Shown: in pieces, positions 7,925-16,412 of the stretch
Numbering within the stretch: the first letter of the stretch is position 1
Layout of the letters: each line of letters starts with the position of its first letter
NCBI GenBank assembly: GCA_020249435.1
Contig: JADCFQ010000021.1
Span: 1 to 64,000, forward strand
DNA from: Roseomonas sp.
GTDB taxonomy: Bacteria > Pseudomonadota > Alphaproteobacteria > Acetobacterales > Acetobacteraceae
Length of the DNA stretch: 64,000 nucleotides
Reading direction: 5' to 3'
The notes under the pieces: model-generated
The model's input: only the letters and a program-made list of their open reading frames with translations
Told to the model about the DNA's origin: nothing
Databases searched by the model: none
Translations under genes and position numbers: made by a program

Positions 7925-8248
7925 ATGTCCAAGGCCTTCTTCATGGTACGCGCCGTGGTCGCCGATCCTGCCGACCGCCCCGCTTTCGACACCTGGTATG
8001 AAAAGGAACACCTGCCCGATGCGCTGGCTGCCTTTGGCGTTGCCCATGCCTGGCGCTGCTGGAGCAAGACGGACCCTTCGCTCCATTTCGCCTTCTACGA
8101 ATTCCCGAGCGTGGCGGCGGCCGAGGCGCTGCCGGGCTCCCCGGCGCTTTCCGGCATGATCGCGGAGTTTGATCGCGTTTGGGGCAGCCGCGTCACGCGG
8201 TCCCGCGAAATCCTGGAATTCGCGGGGGAATTGCGGCGACCCGCCTGA
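7925..8248 (+). CDS. small dimeric alpha/beta-barrel-like protein, 107 aa
   Basis: The function is unknown. The compact soluble protein has a beta strand (SKAFFMVRAVV), a helix with the motif WYEKEHLPDAL, and an aromatic strand (HFAFYEF). This resembles ferredoxin-fold dimeric alpha-beta barrel proteins (EthD/DUF4286-like), in which an N-terminal W..EHLP helix is common. ATG 7925 is preceded by AGGAAA at a good distance. It is convergent with the aminotransferase gene, with adjoining ends, and is probably a monocistronic unit driven from the AT-rich gap upstream. Confidence 0.75.
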   Translation: MSKAFFMVRAVVADPADRPAFDTWYEKEHLPDALAAFGVAHAWRCWSKTDPSLHFAFYEFPSVAAAEALPGSPALSGMIAEFDRVWGSRVTRSREILEFAGELRRPA

Positions 8249-9412
8249 TCAGCGCTTGCTAAGTGCCTCCGCGAGGCGCCCGCTCGCTTCGCGGATGCGA
8301 GCCTCACTTTGCGCGAAACACAGGCGCAAATGGCCCTCCCCGCCCGCACCAAAGGCAGCCCCCGGCGCAATGCCAACCCGCGCCGAATGCAGCAGGGATT
8401 TCGCCAGCGCCAAGCTATCCGTGCAGCCTTCCACCTTCAGGAACAGGTACATCGCCCCATCCGGGCGCGGCGCGGTAACACCGGGCACGGCGGAAAGCGC
8501 GGCATGGGCGATATCACGCGCCTTCAAATAACGCGCGCGGGTTTCCGCAATAAAAGCATCCCCCTGATCGAGCGCCACGACACCCGCATGCTGGATGAAG
8601 GTGGGTGCGGAGGACATGTTGAATTCATTGAGCTTGCCGATGGCATCCATCAAGGCCGGGGGGGCGACAATCCAGCCCAAGCGCCAGCCGGTCATGGCCC
8701 AGGATTTGGAGAAGGAATTGACCGAAACAACGCGATCCTGCTCATCGGCGATTTCCAGGAAGGATGGCGCGGCATCGCCGGCGAAATAGAGCCTTTCATA
8801 GACATCATCAGCAAGAATCCAGGTGCCGGTCTGGCGGCATTTTTCCAGGATGGCGCGCTGTTCATCAGCCGTCAGCGTCCAGCCGGTGGGATTGCCGGGG
8901 CTGTTCAGGAAAAGCAGCTTGGTCTCAGGCGTAATGGCCGCCAGCAATTCATCCAAATCCGCGCGCCAGATACCGTTCATGAGGCGAAGCGGCATATCCG
9001 CGACTTCCGCGCCCATCACGCGCGCAATGCCATCCATATTGGGCCAGGCGGGGGCGGGGATGACCACGCGATCACCCGGCGAAAGAAGCGCTTGCGCCAC
9101 CAGCATCAGCGCATTGACGCCCGATGCCGTGACGGCGACGCGCGATGTGCCGACAGGGCGATTATTCCGCTTGAGGTAAGCCGCAATGGCGTCCCGCAGT
9201 GGCGGAATACCTGGGTTGGGCGCGTAGAAGGTTTTGCCTTCATCCAACGCCAGCTTCGCCGCATCGCGCACGAAATCCGGCGTGACGGTATCCGGTTCCC
9301 CGAACCAGAGGGGAATGACATCCTGCATATAGCGCCCAGCCTCCGAGACCTCTCGGATCAAGGAGCCGGGGATTTCAGCAAGGGCGGGGCGGGGGGTGGG
9401 TTCGAAGCGCAT
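8249..9412 (-). CDS. PLP-dependent aminotransferase, class I/II
   Basis: This 387-residue fold-type I aminotransferase belongs to the aspartate/aromatic aminotransferase group. The PLP lysine lies in SFSKSWAMTGWRLGW. Other conserved points are NSPGNPTGW (substrate/PLP Asn), the DDVYERL Asp/Tyr pair and the C-terminal LRLCFA carboxylate-binding Arg. The substrate is not predictable from sequence; related proteins are annotated as aspartate or broad-range amino acid transaminases. It is transcribed away from the methyltransferase remnant and converges on the small protein gene. Confidence 0.92.
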   Translation of the reverse strand: MRFEPTPRPALAEIPGSLIREVSEAGRYMQDVIPLWFGEPDTVTPDFVRDAAKLALDEGKTFYAPNPGIPPLRDAIAAYLKRNNRPVGTSRVAVTASGVNALMLVAQALLSPGDRVVIPAPAWPNMDGIARVMGAEVADMPLRLMNGIWRADLDELLAAITPETKLLFLNSPGNPTGWTLTADEQRAILEKCRQTGTWILADDVYERLYFAGDAAPSFLEIADEQDRVVSVNSFSKSWAMTGWRLGWIVAPPALMDAIGKLNEFNMSSAPTFIQHAGVVALDQGDAFIAETRARYLKARDIAHAALSAVPGVTAPRPDGAMYLFLKVEGCTDSLALAKSLLHSARVGIAPGAAFGAGGEGHLRLCFAQSEARIREASGRLAEALSKR

Positions 9413-9474
9413 GGCGCGCGTTTAGCGCGAGGCGCGTGGGTTGGACAGGGTGGGGTTGACCGCTGCGCGGCGCT

Positions 9475-9810
9475 TCACGCCGTGTAGCGGCCATCTTCCA
9501 AGTGCCGCGCCTGGCCCAGCGCCACCAGGGTTTGCAGCATGGCTTCCATCTGTTCCGCGCGGCGTGGGGCGCCTTGGAAGCGCCGGGCGATATCGCGGGC
9601 AGAGGCTGGGGCGCCGCGCAAGGCAGCGCGGAGTGCCACATATTGCGCGGGGGCTTCCTTGGGCCAGGCGCGGCTGGTGCCGGCTTCCGCACCCTCCACG
9701 GCCATTTCCGTCTGCACGGCGGGGCGGCTGGTATCCTTGGGCGCCTGAAATTCCGGGCGGAGCCAGCGGATTTGCCCGCGCGCATCCGCCTTGAACCCCA
9801 TGCGGGCCAA
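9475..9810 (-). pseudogene. C-terminal remnant of a large DNA methyltransferase
   Basis: About 111 residues on the minus strand match, in my recollection, the C terminus of large class I SAM-dependent DNA methyltransferases (type IIL/MmeI-like): IRWLRPEFQAP, then a linker with WPKEAPAQYVALRAAL, and a small winged-helix-like end (LVALGQARHLEDGRYTA). It opens with TTG at 9810 or a leftover upstream reading, with no credible start. The catalytic core (motif I and NPPY) is absent. The matching N terminus lies at 12170-12316 on the same strand, in the correct order, beyond the foreign gene. I infer a broken gene. Confidence 0.55.
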
Positions 9811-10384
9811 CCCTCCTCGCGCACCGGCGTGACCGCGACGGTTTCGATTGATACCGGGCGCGGGCGAAGTATTGCGGATGTGGTGACTGGGTTTTTGGTT
9901 TTTTCAGCGCCTCTTCACCGCGAGAGCACGCCGACAAGACTCCCTGAACCACCTTTGAGCGCGTTTTCCGAGCAGCGCCATGATGGCACTTTGCTTGGAA
10001 CTGCTGAAGAAAGGTTGGAGGCGCTGCGCTTTCGAAGGTGCGGGCTCTGCGATTGATTGAGCCCAAACAGATAAGGGGATGAGCGGTTGTTAAACGTGAT
10101 GGGGAAGCCTTATGCCCAGCTGGCCGATCCTGAGAGGGAGAGACACTCCCCGCTCTACGTCAAATCTCGAAAAATCAAATGATCGCGGTCACCATCGAAA
10201 CCGAAGTTAGCTGACCTGTTTAGTGGTGCCAATTGGTTGGCGGTGAAGTGCGACATTTCTTTAAAAATGGATTTGCGCTAAGCGTTAATGTTCCATACAT
10301 TAGCGTCCAAGCTTCCGCGAGAGACTAACGAAGGTTGCCACCTACAGTGGCCAAACGGAGCTTCCCTTTTACACAGAGGTGCAT
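9811..10384 (+). other. junction region, composition shift, no intact gene
   Basis: GC falls progressively from the methyltransferase remnant toward the 10385 gene. A short open stretch at 10099-10180 (beginning GTGATG, encoding MGKPYAQLADPERERHSPL and a few further residues) has protein-like composition but no recognised match and could be a fragment. An imperfect hairpin (CGTTAATG / CATTAGCG) lies near 10283-10305. I see no transposase, terminal inverted repeats or target-site duplication. Confidence 0.45.
10273..10301 (+). promoter_or_regulatory. candidate promoter of the DUF5677-like gene
   Basis: TTGCGC at 10273-10278 and TACATT at 10296-10301 have a 17-base spacer, inside an AT-rich stretch 84 bases before the start codon. 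The spacer and -10 are partly within an imperfect inverted repeat. This is a pattern match only. Confidence 0.3.
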
Positions 10385-12064
10385 ATGGCAAAAAAGTCAA
10401 AAAGAAAAAATATAGGTCCAGACAAAAGATCAAAGCGAGAATTCTATTCGTCTCTTGATAGTCACCAGCGCCAAGGTGGAAAATTACTCGCGCCATTCAC
10501 CGCAAAGCTCGGCACAAAAATTTCTTGGGCCAACTGGCGTGATGGCGCTATGCACGACGTTTTGTGGGCCACTCTAATTAGGGGAAATTTATCTCAGGAA
10601 GAAGCCCTCCATATCTTCCGTCAGGTGGTTGCGGCGGCCAGAGAAAATAAAAACCGTGACGCATTCAAAGAAACATTCATTACGCACTCAGTTCTTTCAG
10701 TTCTTCCTGCACAGGTATTTGATGAAATGCTGGCGCCCGTCCTTAGAAACACCCGAACACTAGACCTTCTCCGCCCGCTACTTTTTTTTCGTTCGCTGCC
10801 CGACCGACATCATTGGGCTCGGCACCTCTCTGAGCCTGATCCGGCGCTACATTCCGATCCTCTGATGCGCGCAGTCGCCTCCTGTCTCGATCATCAATCT
10901 CAGGAAGCGACCGATATTCGCTGGTTCAAACTTACCTACTTCGCTGTTGTATGCGACCGCATTCGGCTTGCAATGGATGACAAAGAGGCGGCATCGGAGC
11001 AAATGGAGGAGTGGCGCCTCTATCCGAACTACGGGGACCAACATGCGGTGCGCCCCTCCATCCGAGCTGCCGAAATGATGCTCAGGAGCACCAATGAGAA
11101 GTCCGGACAACCGATTGAGGTGCCGGTATCACTCGAAGCTAGTATGCCGCCAGCTTGGCACGATGGTTTCTGGCAGGAATGTCTGAAGGCAACGCCTTGC
11201 ATTTTACCTCCTATCAAAAAACCGGAACGGATCAACTGCGATGCGTATCGCGAGCAGTTCCTTATGATGCTTAGTGGACTATCCGAGCATTTTATAGGGA
11301 CCCTGAAAAACACCAACGTGGATGCGCGGAGAGACAGCGCATTTGGCTTGGTCATGTATGCCATTGTGCTTTGTCTCGGGCTAGTTCAAGTTCACCAGAG
11401 GGCAGAAGGACGAATCATACTTCGATCAATTGTTGAAATCTTTATAACTATTCGATTTCTCTCCCATCATGATAACCCAACACTCTGGGCACAGTACCGC
11501 AATCATGGTAATGGACAAGCGAAACTCGCATTTTTAAAGAACCTTCGGTCAGAAGACCTTCCAAATTTTGTCAGTCTGGAGGAGCTTGAATCTTACGCGA
11601 GCGAGGATATCTGGCAAGAATTTCAAGATATTGATCTTAAGTCTTGGTCAGACCGAAATCTGCGCGCAATGGCCGCGGAAGCGGGGATTAAGGATATTTA
11701 TGATAAGTACTATGATTGGTCTAGTGGATACATTCACGCTAACTGGGCTAGTATTCGGGACACAATATTCACGACTTGTTTGAATCCACTGCATCGCTTT
11801 CACCGAATTCCATTCATCCCGCGATTGAATATGCCGTCCGCCCTGCCCGATGGGGCTAAGCTTGTAAATGGCGCGCTCGACGTCATCGCTCAGTTATTTC
11901 CGCCCCTCAAGATGAGGATTAAACATCCTCGGTACGGGTCCGAAGGCGACGGTGAAGGTCAGGGTGAAGCTGAAGGGGTTGGCGAAGAGGAGCCGGAGCA
12001 GTCAAATGACGTGCCTGCCGATTTGAGCGAGGCTGCTGAGGCTGCGGACACGAACCTGAGCTAG
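10385..12064 (+). CDS. DUF5677-like protein of a foreign island, 559 aa
   Basis: The biological role is unknown. The N terminus is very basic (AKKSKRKNIGPDKRSKRE). A long helical middle follows. Around residues 320-440 a hydrophobic helix (FGLVMYAIVLCLGLVQVH) leads into RIILRSIVEIFITIRFL and later YDWSSGYIHANWASI. This order (R-x-x-x-E helix, then a Y-x-H-x-N helix) resembles DUF5677. The last 45 residues are a strongly acidic Gly/Glu tail. ATG 10385 has AGAGG five bases upstream; GTG 10379 is an alternative. GC content and codon use are far below the neighbours, and the gene sits between methyltransferase fragments, so lateral acquisition is likely. A defence role is only a possibility. Confidence 0.8.
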   Translation: MAKKSKRKNIGPDKRSKREFYSSLDSHQRQGGKLLAPFTAKLGTKISWANWRDGAMHDVLWATLIRGNLSQEEALHIFRQVVAAARENKNRDAFKETFITHSVLSVLPAQVFDEMLAPVLRNTRTLDLLRPLLFFRSLPDRHHWARHLSEPDPALHSDPLMRAVASCLDHQSQEATDIRWFKLTYFAVVCDRIRLAMDDKEAASEQMEEWRLYPNYGDQHAVRPSIRAAEMMLRSTNEKSGQPIEVPVSLEASMPPAWHDGFWQECLKATPCILPPIKKPERINCDAYREQFLMMLSGLSEHFIGTLKNTNVDARRDSAFGLVMYAIVLCLGLVQVHQRAEGRIILRSIVEIFITIRFLSHHDNPTLWAQYRNHGNGQAKLAFLKNLRSEDLPNFVSLEELESYASEDIWQEFQDIDLKSWSDRNLRAMAAEAGIKDIYDKYYDWSSGYIHANWASIRDTIFTTCLNPLHRFHRIPFIPRLNMPSALPDGAKLVNGALDVIAQLFPPLKMRIKHPRYGSEGDGEGQGEAEGVGEEEPEQSNDVPADLSEAAEAADTNLS

Positions 12065-12169
12065 CTGCTGTATCGCACCCTTGGCAGGGCGTTCCGCATC
12101 GCCGCCGCCGTCCAGGGTCCGCCGCAAGGAGTATTGATCCCCTTCTCGGCCAGCCGCGTTGACGGCGGC

Positions 12170-12316
12170 ACCCGTGGCGGGGTCTGGCTTTGGCACTTCA
12201 ATGATGGGGCAAAGCTCATCCAGGAAGCGGGCGTAATTGGCGCGCTCCGCCTGCGCGGTGCCGGACCAACGGGCGATGAAGGCTTCAATTTCCGGCAGAG
12301 GTGGCGCGCTTGGCAT
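12170..12316 (-). pseudogene. N-terminal remnant of the same DNA methyltransferase
   Basis: The minus-strand frame beginning with ATG at 12316 encodes about 49 residues typical of the start of large class I DNA methyltransferases: PEIEAFIARWSGTAQAERAN, then YARFLDELC and VPKPDPATG. After PDPATG the similarity stops; the frame stays open to 12002 but with unrelated residues overlapping the foreign gene. The missing part (several hundred codons with the SAM and NPPY motifs) has been lost rather than merely displaced, since only about 2.3 kb lies between the two fragments. Confidence 0.6.
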
Positions 12317-12424
12317 GTGTTGGGCGAATGTAACGAAGCGCGCGGGCTTGGCAAAGCCTGATTACGGGGGGTGGCTAAGGCCGGGCTTGCGCCCCATCAT
12401 CCCCCGCCAGAGGAATACCAAGCC

Positions 12425-13213
12425 ATGTCCACCGCCAGCCTGCCCGAAATCCGCGAAGCGGAAGCGCCCCCCGCGATTGCGGCGATTTATGCCGCCTTGA
12501 ATGAGGGTATTGGCATTGCCCAGGTGAACCTCATCTGGCGCCATGCGGCGGCCCTGCCTGGGGTGTTGGATTGGCTTTGGGCGCAGGCGGCGCCGGCGCT
12601 TGCAAGCGGGGCTGCGGCAGCGGCGCGGGATGCGATTTCCGCTGCCATCGCGCTGCCAAGCCCTGCCGCATCATCAAAGCCGCAGGATCACGCGGCGATT
12701 GCGGCTTTGGCGGAGATTTACAATCGCGGCAATCTGACAAATCTCGCGGTGCTTTCGGCCATTCAGCTGCGTGCGCAAGGCATGGCGGCTGGTGAGCGCC
12801 TTGCCCCCGCACCACGTGGCGCGATGTTGCCGGCCCCGCCACCCTTGCCAAGCTTGGCAGCCTTACCAGCCGCGCAACAGGCGCAGATACGCGCACTCAC
12901 GGCGGCGCATGGGCTATCGGATGCGGCGGTGGTGCCAAGCCTTTATCTGCATCTGGCGTTATGGCCGGAATTTCTGGCGCTTCTGCCCGAATTGCTGGCG
13001 CCATTACAGGCTGATGGCGGTTTGGTGCGCGCGCGCGATGCCGCGGTGGCTGCCGCGCGCCGGGCCGCGCCAGCGCTGATCGCCGCCCTTGGCAGAGCGC
13101 CCGCACCGCCAGCCGCCTTGCCCGCATTCCTGACGCGGCTTGAGGTTTTTGTGCGAGAGGTCATCCCCGGCATGGTGCCGGTTGGGCTATTCCTGCGCCG
13201 CGCCTTGGCGTGA
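12425..13213 (+). CDS. DehI-like halocarboxylic acid dehalogenase family protein
   Basis: This 262-residue protein resembles the helical DehI group (2-haloacid dehalogenases acting on both stereoisomers, and many uncharacterised homologues). Features are EAPPAIAAIYAAL near the N terminus, VNLIWRHAAALPGVLDWLWA, and a central YNRGNLTNLAVL. Catalytic function is not assured, because most genomic homologues have no proven substrate. ATG 12425 is preferred over the upstream in-frame start because AGAGGAA lies just before it and it gives the family N terminus. The 3' end overlaps the convergent ABC exporter gene by 27 bases. Confidence 0.75.
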   Translation: MSTASLPEIREAEAPPAIAAIYAALNEGIGIAQVNLIWRHAAALPGVLDWLWAQAAPALASGAAAAARDAISAAIALPSPAASSKPQDHAAIAALAEIYNRGNLTNLAVLSAIQLRAQGMAAGERLAPAPRGAMLPAPPPLPSLAALPAAQQAQIRALTAAHGLSDAAVVPSLYLHLALWPEFLALLPELLAPLQADGGLVRARDAAVAAARRAAPALIAALGRAPAPPAALPAFLTRLEVFVREVIPGMVPVGLFLRRALA

Positions 13214-14983
13214 AGGCGCCGCGCCCCGCCCCTCCCCATCGGTGAATTGCAGCGCCGCCAGCCGCGCATAAAGCCCGCCTTCAGCCAGCAGCGCCTCATG
13301 CGTGCCAGTCGCAACAATGCGGCCCTGATCCATCACCACAATCCGGTCCGCACGGCGCACGGTCGCCAGCCGATGCGCGACCGTAATGCTCGTGCGCCCC
13401 TCACATAACCTGGCGAGAGCCTGTTGCACGGCGAATTCGCTTTCCGCATCAAGCGCACTGGTCGCCTCATCCAGCAGCAACACGGTGGGGTCGCGCAGGA
13501 TGGCGCGTGCAATCGCAATACGTTGGCGCTGCCCGCCGGAAAGTGTCACACCACGCGTGCCGAGTTCTGTCGCATAGCCATCCGGCAGGGCGGCAATGAA
13601 CTCGGCTGCCGCTGCGGCCTCGGCGGCTGCCACCACTTCCGCATCGGTGGCATCGGGCCGGCCGAGGCGAATATTTTCGGCAATGCTGGCGCTGAAAATC
13701 ACGGGCTCCTGCGGCACCAAGCCAAGCCGGCTGCGCAGCGCGCGCGGGTCAAGCCGCGTGATCTCTGCCCCATCCAGCAGAATGCGCCCCGCGCTTGGGT
13801 CATAAAAGCGCAGCAGCAGGGACAAAACGGATGTCTTGCCGGCGCCCGAGGGACCAACCAGCGCAATCGCCTCGCCAGGTTCCACCACAAGGCTGAAATC
13901 CGTCAGTGCCGCGCTATCGGGCCGCGTCGGGTAGCGCAGCGTGACAGCTTCAAACACCACGCGGCCTTGTGCCGGCGGCAGCGGCACGGGGTTGGCCGGA
14001 GCGGCGATGGAAGGCGCAATCGCCAGCACCTCACCAAGCCTGTCAGCCGCTGCCGCTGCGCGCTGAATCTCGCCCCATAATTCACTGACCGTCGCACCTG
14101 ATGAGGCCATGAGAACGGCGTAAAAGACAAAGGCGGTCAGCTCCCCGCCTGAAATCCGCCCTTCGATCACATCGCGCCCGCCCACCCAAAGGCTGAAGGT
14201 CACGGCGCCAAAGCCGAGCAGGATCACCGCCAGGATCAAAAGACTGCGAGAGAAAATACGCCGCAGCGCTGCAAGCACTGCCTCCTCCGATCCCGCAGCA
14301 AAGCGTGCGCGCGCGCGATCTTCCTGTGTGAAGGATTGAATGGCGCGAATACCGCCCAGCGTTTCTTCCGCTTGCGCTGCCAGCGCGCCTATTCTTTCCT
14401 GTGCTGCCTTGGAAAGTCGCCTTTCGCGCCGGCCAAAAAATATCAGCGGCAGCACCACCAAAGGCAGGATCAGCGCAATCAGCCCCGCGAGCTTCGCACT
14501 TGTCAGCACCAGCATCAAAAAGGCGCCAATACCGGTAATGGCCTGGCGCACGCCCATGGAAATCGCCGAACCAATCAGCGATTGCAGCAGCCCGACATCG
14601 GCTGTCAGCCGCGACATGACATCGCCGATGCGCGCGGTTTCAAAGTAGCTCGGCGAAAGCCCGGTGACGTGATCGAAAAAGCGCTGGCGCAAATCCGCAG
14701 CGACTCGTTCGCCCAACCAGGACACCAGATAAAAGCGCGTGGTGGTGCTGATCGCCAAGGCGCTCACCAAAACGCCCATCACCAGCGCGGCGCGATCCAA
14801 GGCACCTGGCCCACCGGCAAAGCCATCATCAATCAGATGCTTGAGACCCTGGCCAAGCGCCAGTGTCAGCCCGGCCGCCAGCAACAGCGCCGCAATCGCG
14901 GCAAGCACACGCGGCCAATAGGGCTTCAGCAACGGCAGCAGCAGCCCAAGGGCGGCGAGGCTCGCGCGCGGGGCGGGCGTCAC
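13187..14983 (-). CDS. MsbA-like ABC exporter (fused permease and ATPase)
   Basis: A half-transporter of 598 residues. Six transmembrane helices span about 20-310 (ABC type 1 exporter fold), followed by an ATPase domain with Walker A (GPSGAGKTS), Q-loop, signature LSGGQRQR, Walker B (VLLLDEATSALD) and the H-loop histidine (AHRLATV). It would act as a homodimer in the inner membrane. The MsbA/lipid-exporter class is the best overall match, but substrate cannot be read from sequence. It lies downstream of an SDR gene on the same strand, separated by a copy of the palindromic repeat. Confidence 0.9.
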   Translation of the reverse strand: MTPAPRASLAALGLLLPLLKPYWPRVLAAIAALLLAAGLTLALGQGLKHLIDDGFAGGPGALDRAALVMGVLVSALAISTTTRFYLVSWLGERVAADLRQRFFDHVTGLSPSYFETARIGDVMSRLTADVGLLQSLIGSAISMGVRQAITGIGAFLMLVLTSAKLAGLIALILPLVVLPLIFFGRRERRLSKAAQERIGALAAQAEETLGGIRAIQSFTQEDRARARFAAGSEEAVLAALRRIFSRSLLILAVILLGFGAVTFSLWVGGRDVIEGRISGGELTAFVFYAVLMASSGATVSELWGEIQRAAAAADRLGEVLAIAPSIAAPANPVPLPPAQGRVVFEAVTLRYPTRPDSAALTDFSLVVEPGEAIALVGPSGAGKTSVLSLLLRFYDPSAGRILLDGAEITRLDPRALRSRLGLVPQEPVIFSASIAENIRLGRPDATDAEVVAAAEAAAAAEFIAALPDGYATELGTRGVTLSGGQRQRIAIARAILRDPTVLLLDEATSALDAESEFAVQQALARLCEGRTSITVAHRLATVRRADRIVVMDQGRIVATGTHEALLAEGGLYARLAALQFTDGEGRGAAPSRQGAAQE

Positions 14984-15021
14984 GCGTCAAAGCGCCTTCG
15001 CGCATTTCGGCTGTTAATGGG

Positions 15022-15068
15022 TCGCATTTTCCGAGCCGCCAAGCCGAGCCGCTTGGCTTGAACATGCT
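15022..15068. repeat. bulged-palindrome repeat, copy A
   Basis: This matches the 50-bp element present three times at 61601-61766: TCGCATTTTCCGAGCCGCC, then AAG, a variable centre, and CTTGGCTTGAACATGCT. The central bases differ but complement each other (AAGCCGAGC / GCTTGGC), so the hairpin is preserved. It lies between two minus-strand genes, immediately after the SDR stop codon at 15069-15071. Confidence 0.85.
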
Positions 15069-15836
15069 TCAAACGTGCTGCCCGCCATTGATATGGATTT
15101 CCGCGCCATTCACATAGGAAGACGCCTCGGTGCAGAGGAAATAAATGGCCTGCGCCACTTCCTCGGGCCGCCCCAAACGCCGCATCGGGATTTGTTCCTG
15201 CACGATCTTCTCGGTGCCTGGCGACAGGATGGAGGTATCAATCTCCCCAGGTGAAATCGCATTCACCCGCACACCGCGTGGGGCGAAATCCGCCGCCATC
15301 TCGCGCGTGAGGGCGGCCAGCGCTGCCTTGGATGTGGAATAGGCCGCGCCGGCAAAAGGATGCACCCGCCCGCCGGCGATGGAGGTCACATTCACCACCG
15401 AACCATTGGCGCGCGCCAATTCATCCACCAGCCCGCGCGCGAGCAGAATGGGCGCGAAGAAATTCACCTGAAAAACGCGCAGCCACCCATCCGCCGGCAT
15501 AGCGAGCGTGCCAAGCCGCGCCCCGCCTTCGCCCTTTGGCGAAATGGCAGCGTTATTCACCAGCGCATGCAGCATGCCGCCATCGGGGGCCAGGCGTTCG
15601 CGGATTTCCGGGATCATTGCCTCGGTCGCCGCCGGGTCACCCAGATCAAGCTGAATGTGATCTTCGGGCCCCATTTCCCAGGGGCATTGTTCCGGGAAGG
15701 GCTGGCGGGAGACTGTAATCACGCGCCAGCCGGCCGCCGAAAAACGCTTCACCGTGGCATGGCCAATCCCGCGGGAGGCACCGGTCAGCAGCAGCACCCG
15801 GCGCGGTCCATTCGGCTTGCTTCGTCTTTCCATCAT
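15069..15836 (-). CDS. SDR-family oxidoreductase
   Basis: This 255-residue short-chain dehydrogenase has the cofactor motif TGASRGIG, NNAA, the active-site Ser (VNVTSIAG) and YSTSK (Tyr/Lys), and a C-terminal SSYVNGAEIHINGG. All catalytic residues are present. It is NAD(P)(H)-dependent with an unknown alcohol/ketone substrate. Two adjacent Met codons are possible starts. Translation ends directly against repeat copy A. A short intergenic gap separates it from the 109-aa gene upstream. Confidence 0.9.
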   Translation of the reverse strand: MMERRSKPNGPRRVLLLTGASRGIGHATVKRFSAAGWRVITVSRQPFPEQCPWEMGPEDHIQLDLGDPAATEAMIPEIRERLAPDGGMLHALVNNAAISPKGEGGARLGTLAMPADGWLRVFQVNFFAPILLARGLVDELARANGSVVNVTSIAGGRVHPFAGAAYSTSKAALAALTREMAADFAPRGVRVNAISPGEIDTSILSPGTEKIVQEQIPMRRLGRPEEVAQAIYFLCTEASSYVNGAEIHINGGQHV

Positions 15837-15909
15837 GGCACTGCACCTCCGGCCGCTGGTTCAGGGTTTATAGGCGCCCCGGCGCCTTTCGGGAACCGGC
15901 CCAAAATGC

Positions 15910-15941
15910 AAAAGGCCCGGCTACCAAGGGGCAACCGGGCC
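15910..15941 (-). terminator. intrinsic terminator of the 109-aa gene
   Basis: On the minus strand a 12-bp GC-rich stem with one mismatch and one G-U (arms 15930-15941 and 15914-15925, tetraloop 15926-15929) is followed by TTTT. It lies 23 bases after the stop of the gene ending at 15964. Confidence 0.75.
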
Positions 15942-15963
15942 GCATGCGGGGGAAAGGGAAGCT

Positions 15964-16293
15964 TCAGGCCGCGTGCCGATCGGGCTTGGCAAGCGCGCGG
16001 CGGGCGGCGGCCGCCCAAGCGGGGGCAGCGCGCAGCAACCGATCCAGGGCCGCTTCCGGCAGGGTTTCGGCATATTCCAGCGCCGTCACCGCTTCAGCAT
16101 CCCAATGGCGAAGGATTTCCGCCACGGCGCGCGAAGCGTCAGAAGACGGCAGATGCAGGCCAGCGGCGCGGCGCGCGGCGGTCAGGATGCGCGCGGCGGC
16201 TTCAAGGCGGGCGCGTTCGACTGGGCAGGAATCGGCCAGTTCCGCAAGAATACGCTCAAGCCCTTGGGCGGCGGCATTATTGGAATTGGACAT
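15964..16293 (-). CDS. hypothetical helical protein, 109 aa
   Basis: The product is not recognised. It is Ala/Leu/Arg-rich and predicted all-helical, with no signal peptide or membrane segment. It starts at ATG 16293 (MSNSNNAAAQGLERILAELA) with AAGGGG nine bases upstream and ends before a good terminator, which together argue for a real monocistronic gene. No cysteine or metal motif stands out. Confidence 0.65.
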   Translation of the reverse strand: MSNSNNAAAQGLERILAELADSCPVERARLEAAARILTAARRAAGLHLPSSDASRAVAEILRHWDAEAVTALEYAETLPEAALDRLLRAAPAWAAAARRALAKPDRHAA

Positions 16294-16412
16294 GATGATC
16301 CCCTTTGAAAAACGGTTGGCGCAGCCCTCCCCGGTGCGCGTGATGCTTAAATGGTAAGCAAAGGTGGCGATATCAAGGCTTGCGCTGCCTCAAATGGCCA
16401 AAATTTCGCCGG

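Noticed and set aside
8309-9487. 392-aa plus-strand frame opposite the aminotransferase
   Set aside because: Composition of a shadow frame; the minus strand has the full PLP-enzyme motifs.
9811-10384. Insertion-sequence ends flanking the DUF5677-like gene
   Set aside because: No transposase motif, terminal inverted repeats or target duplication could be found by eye.
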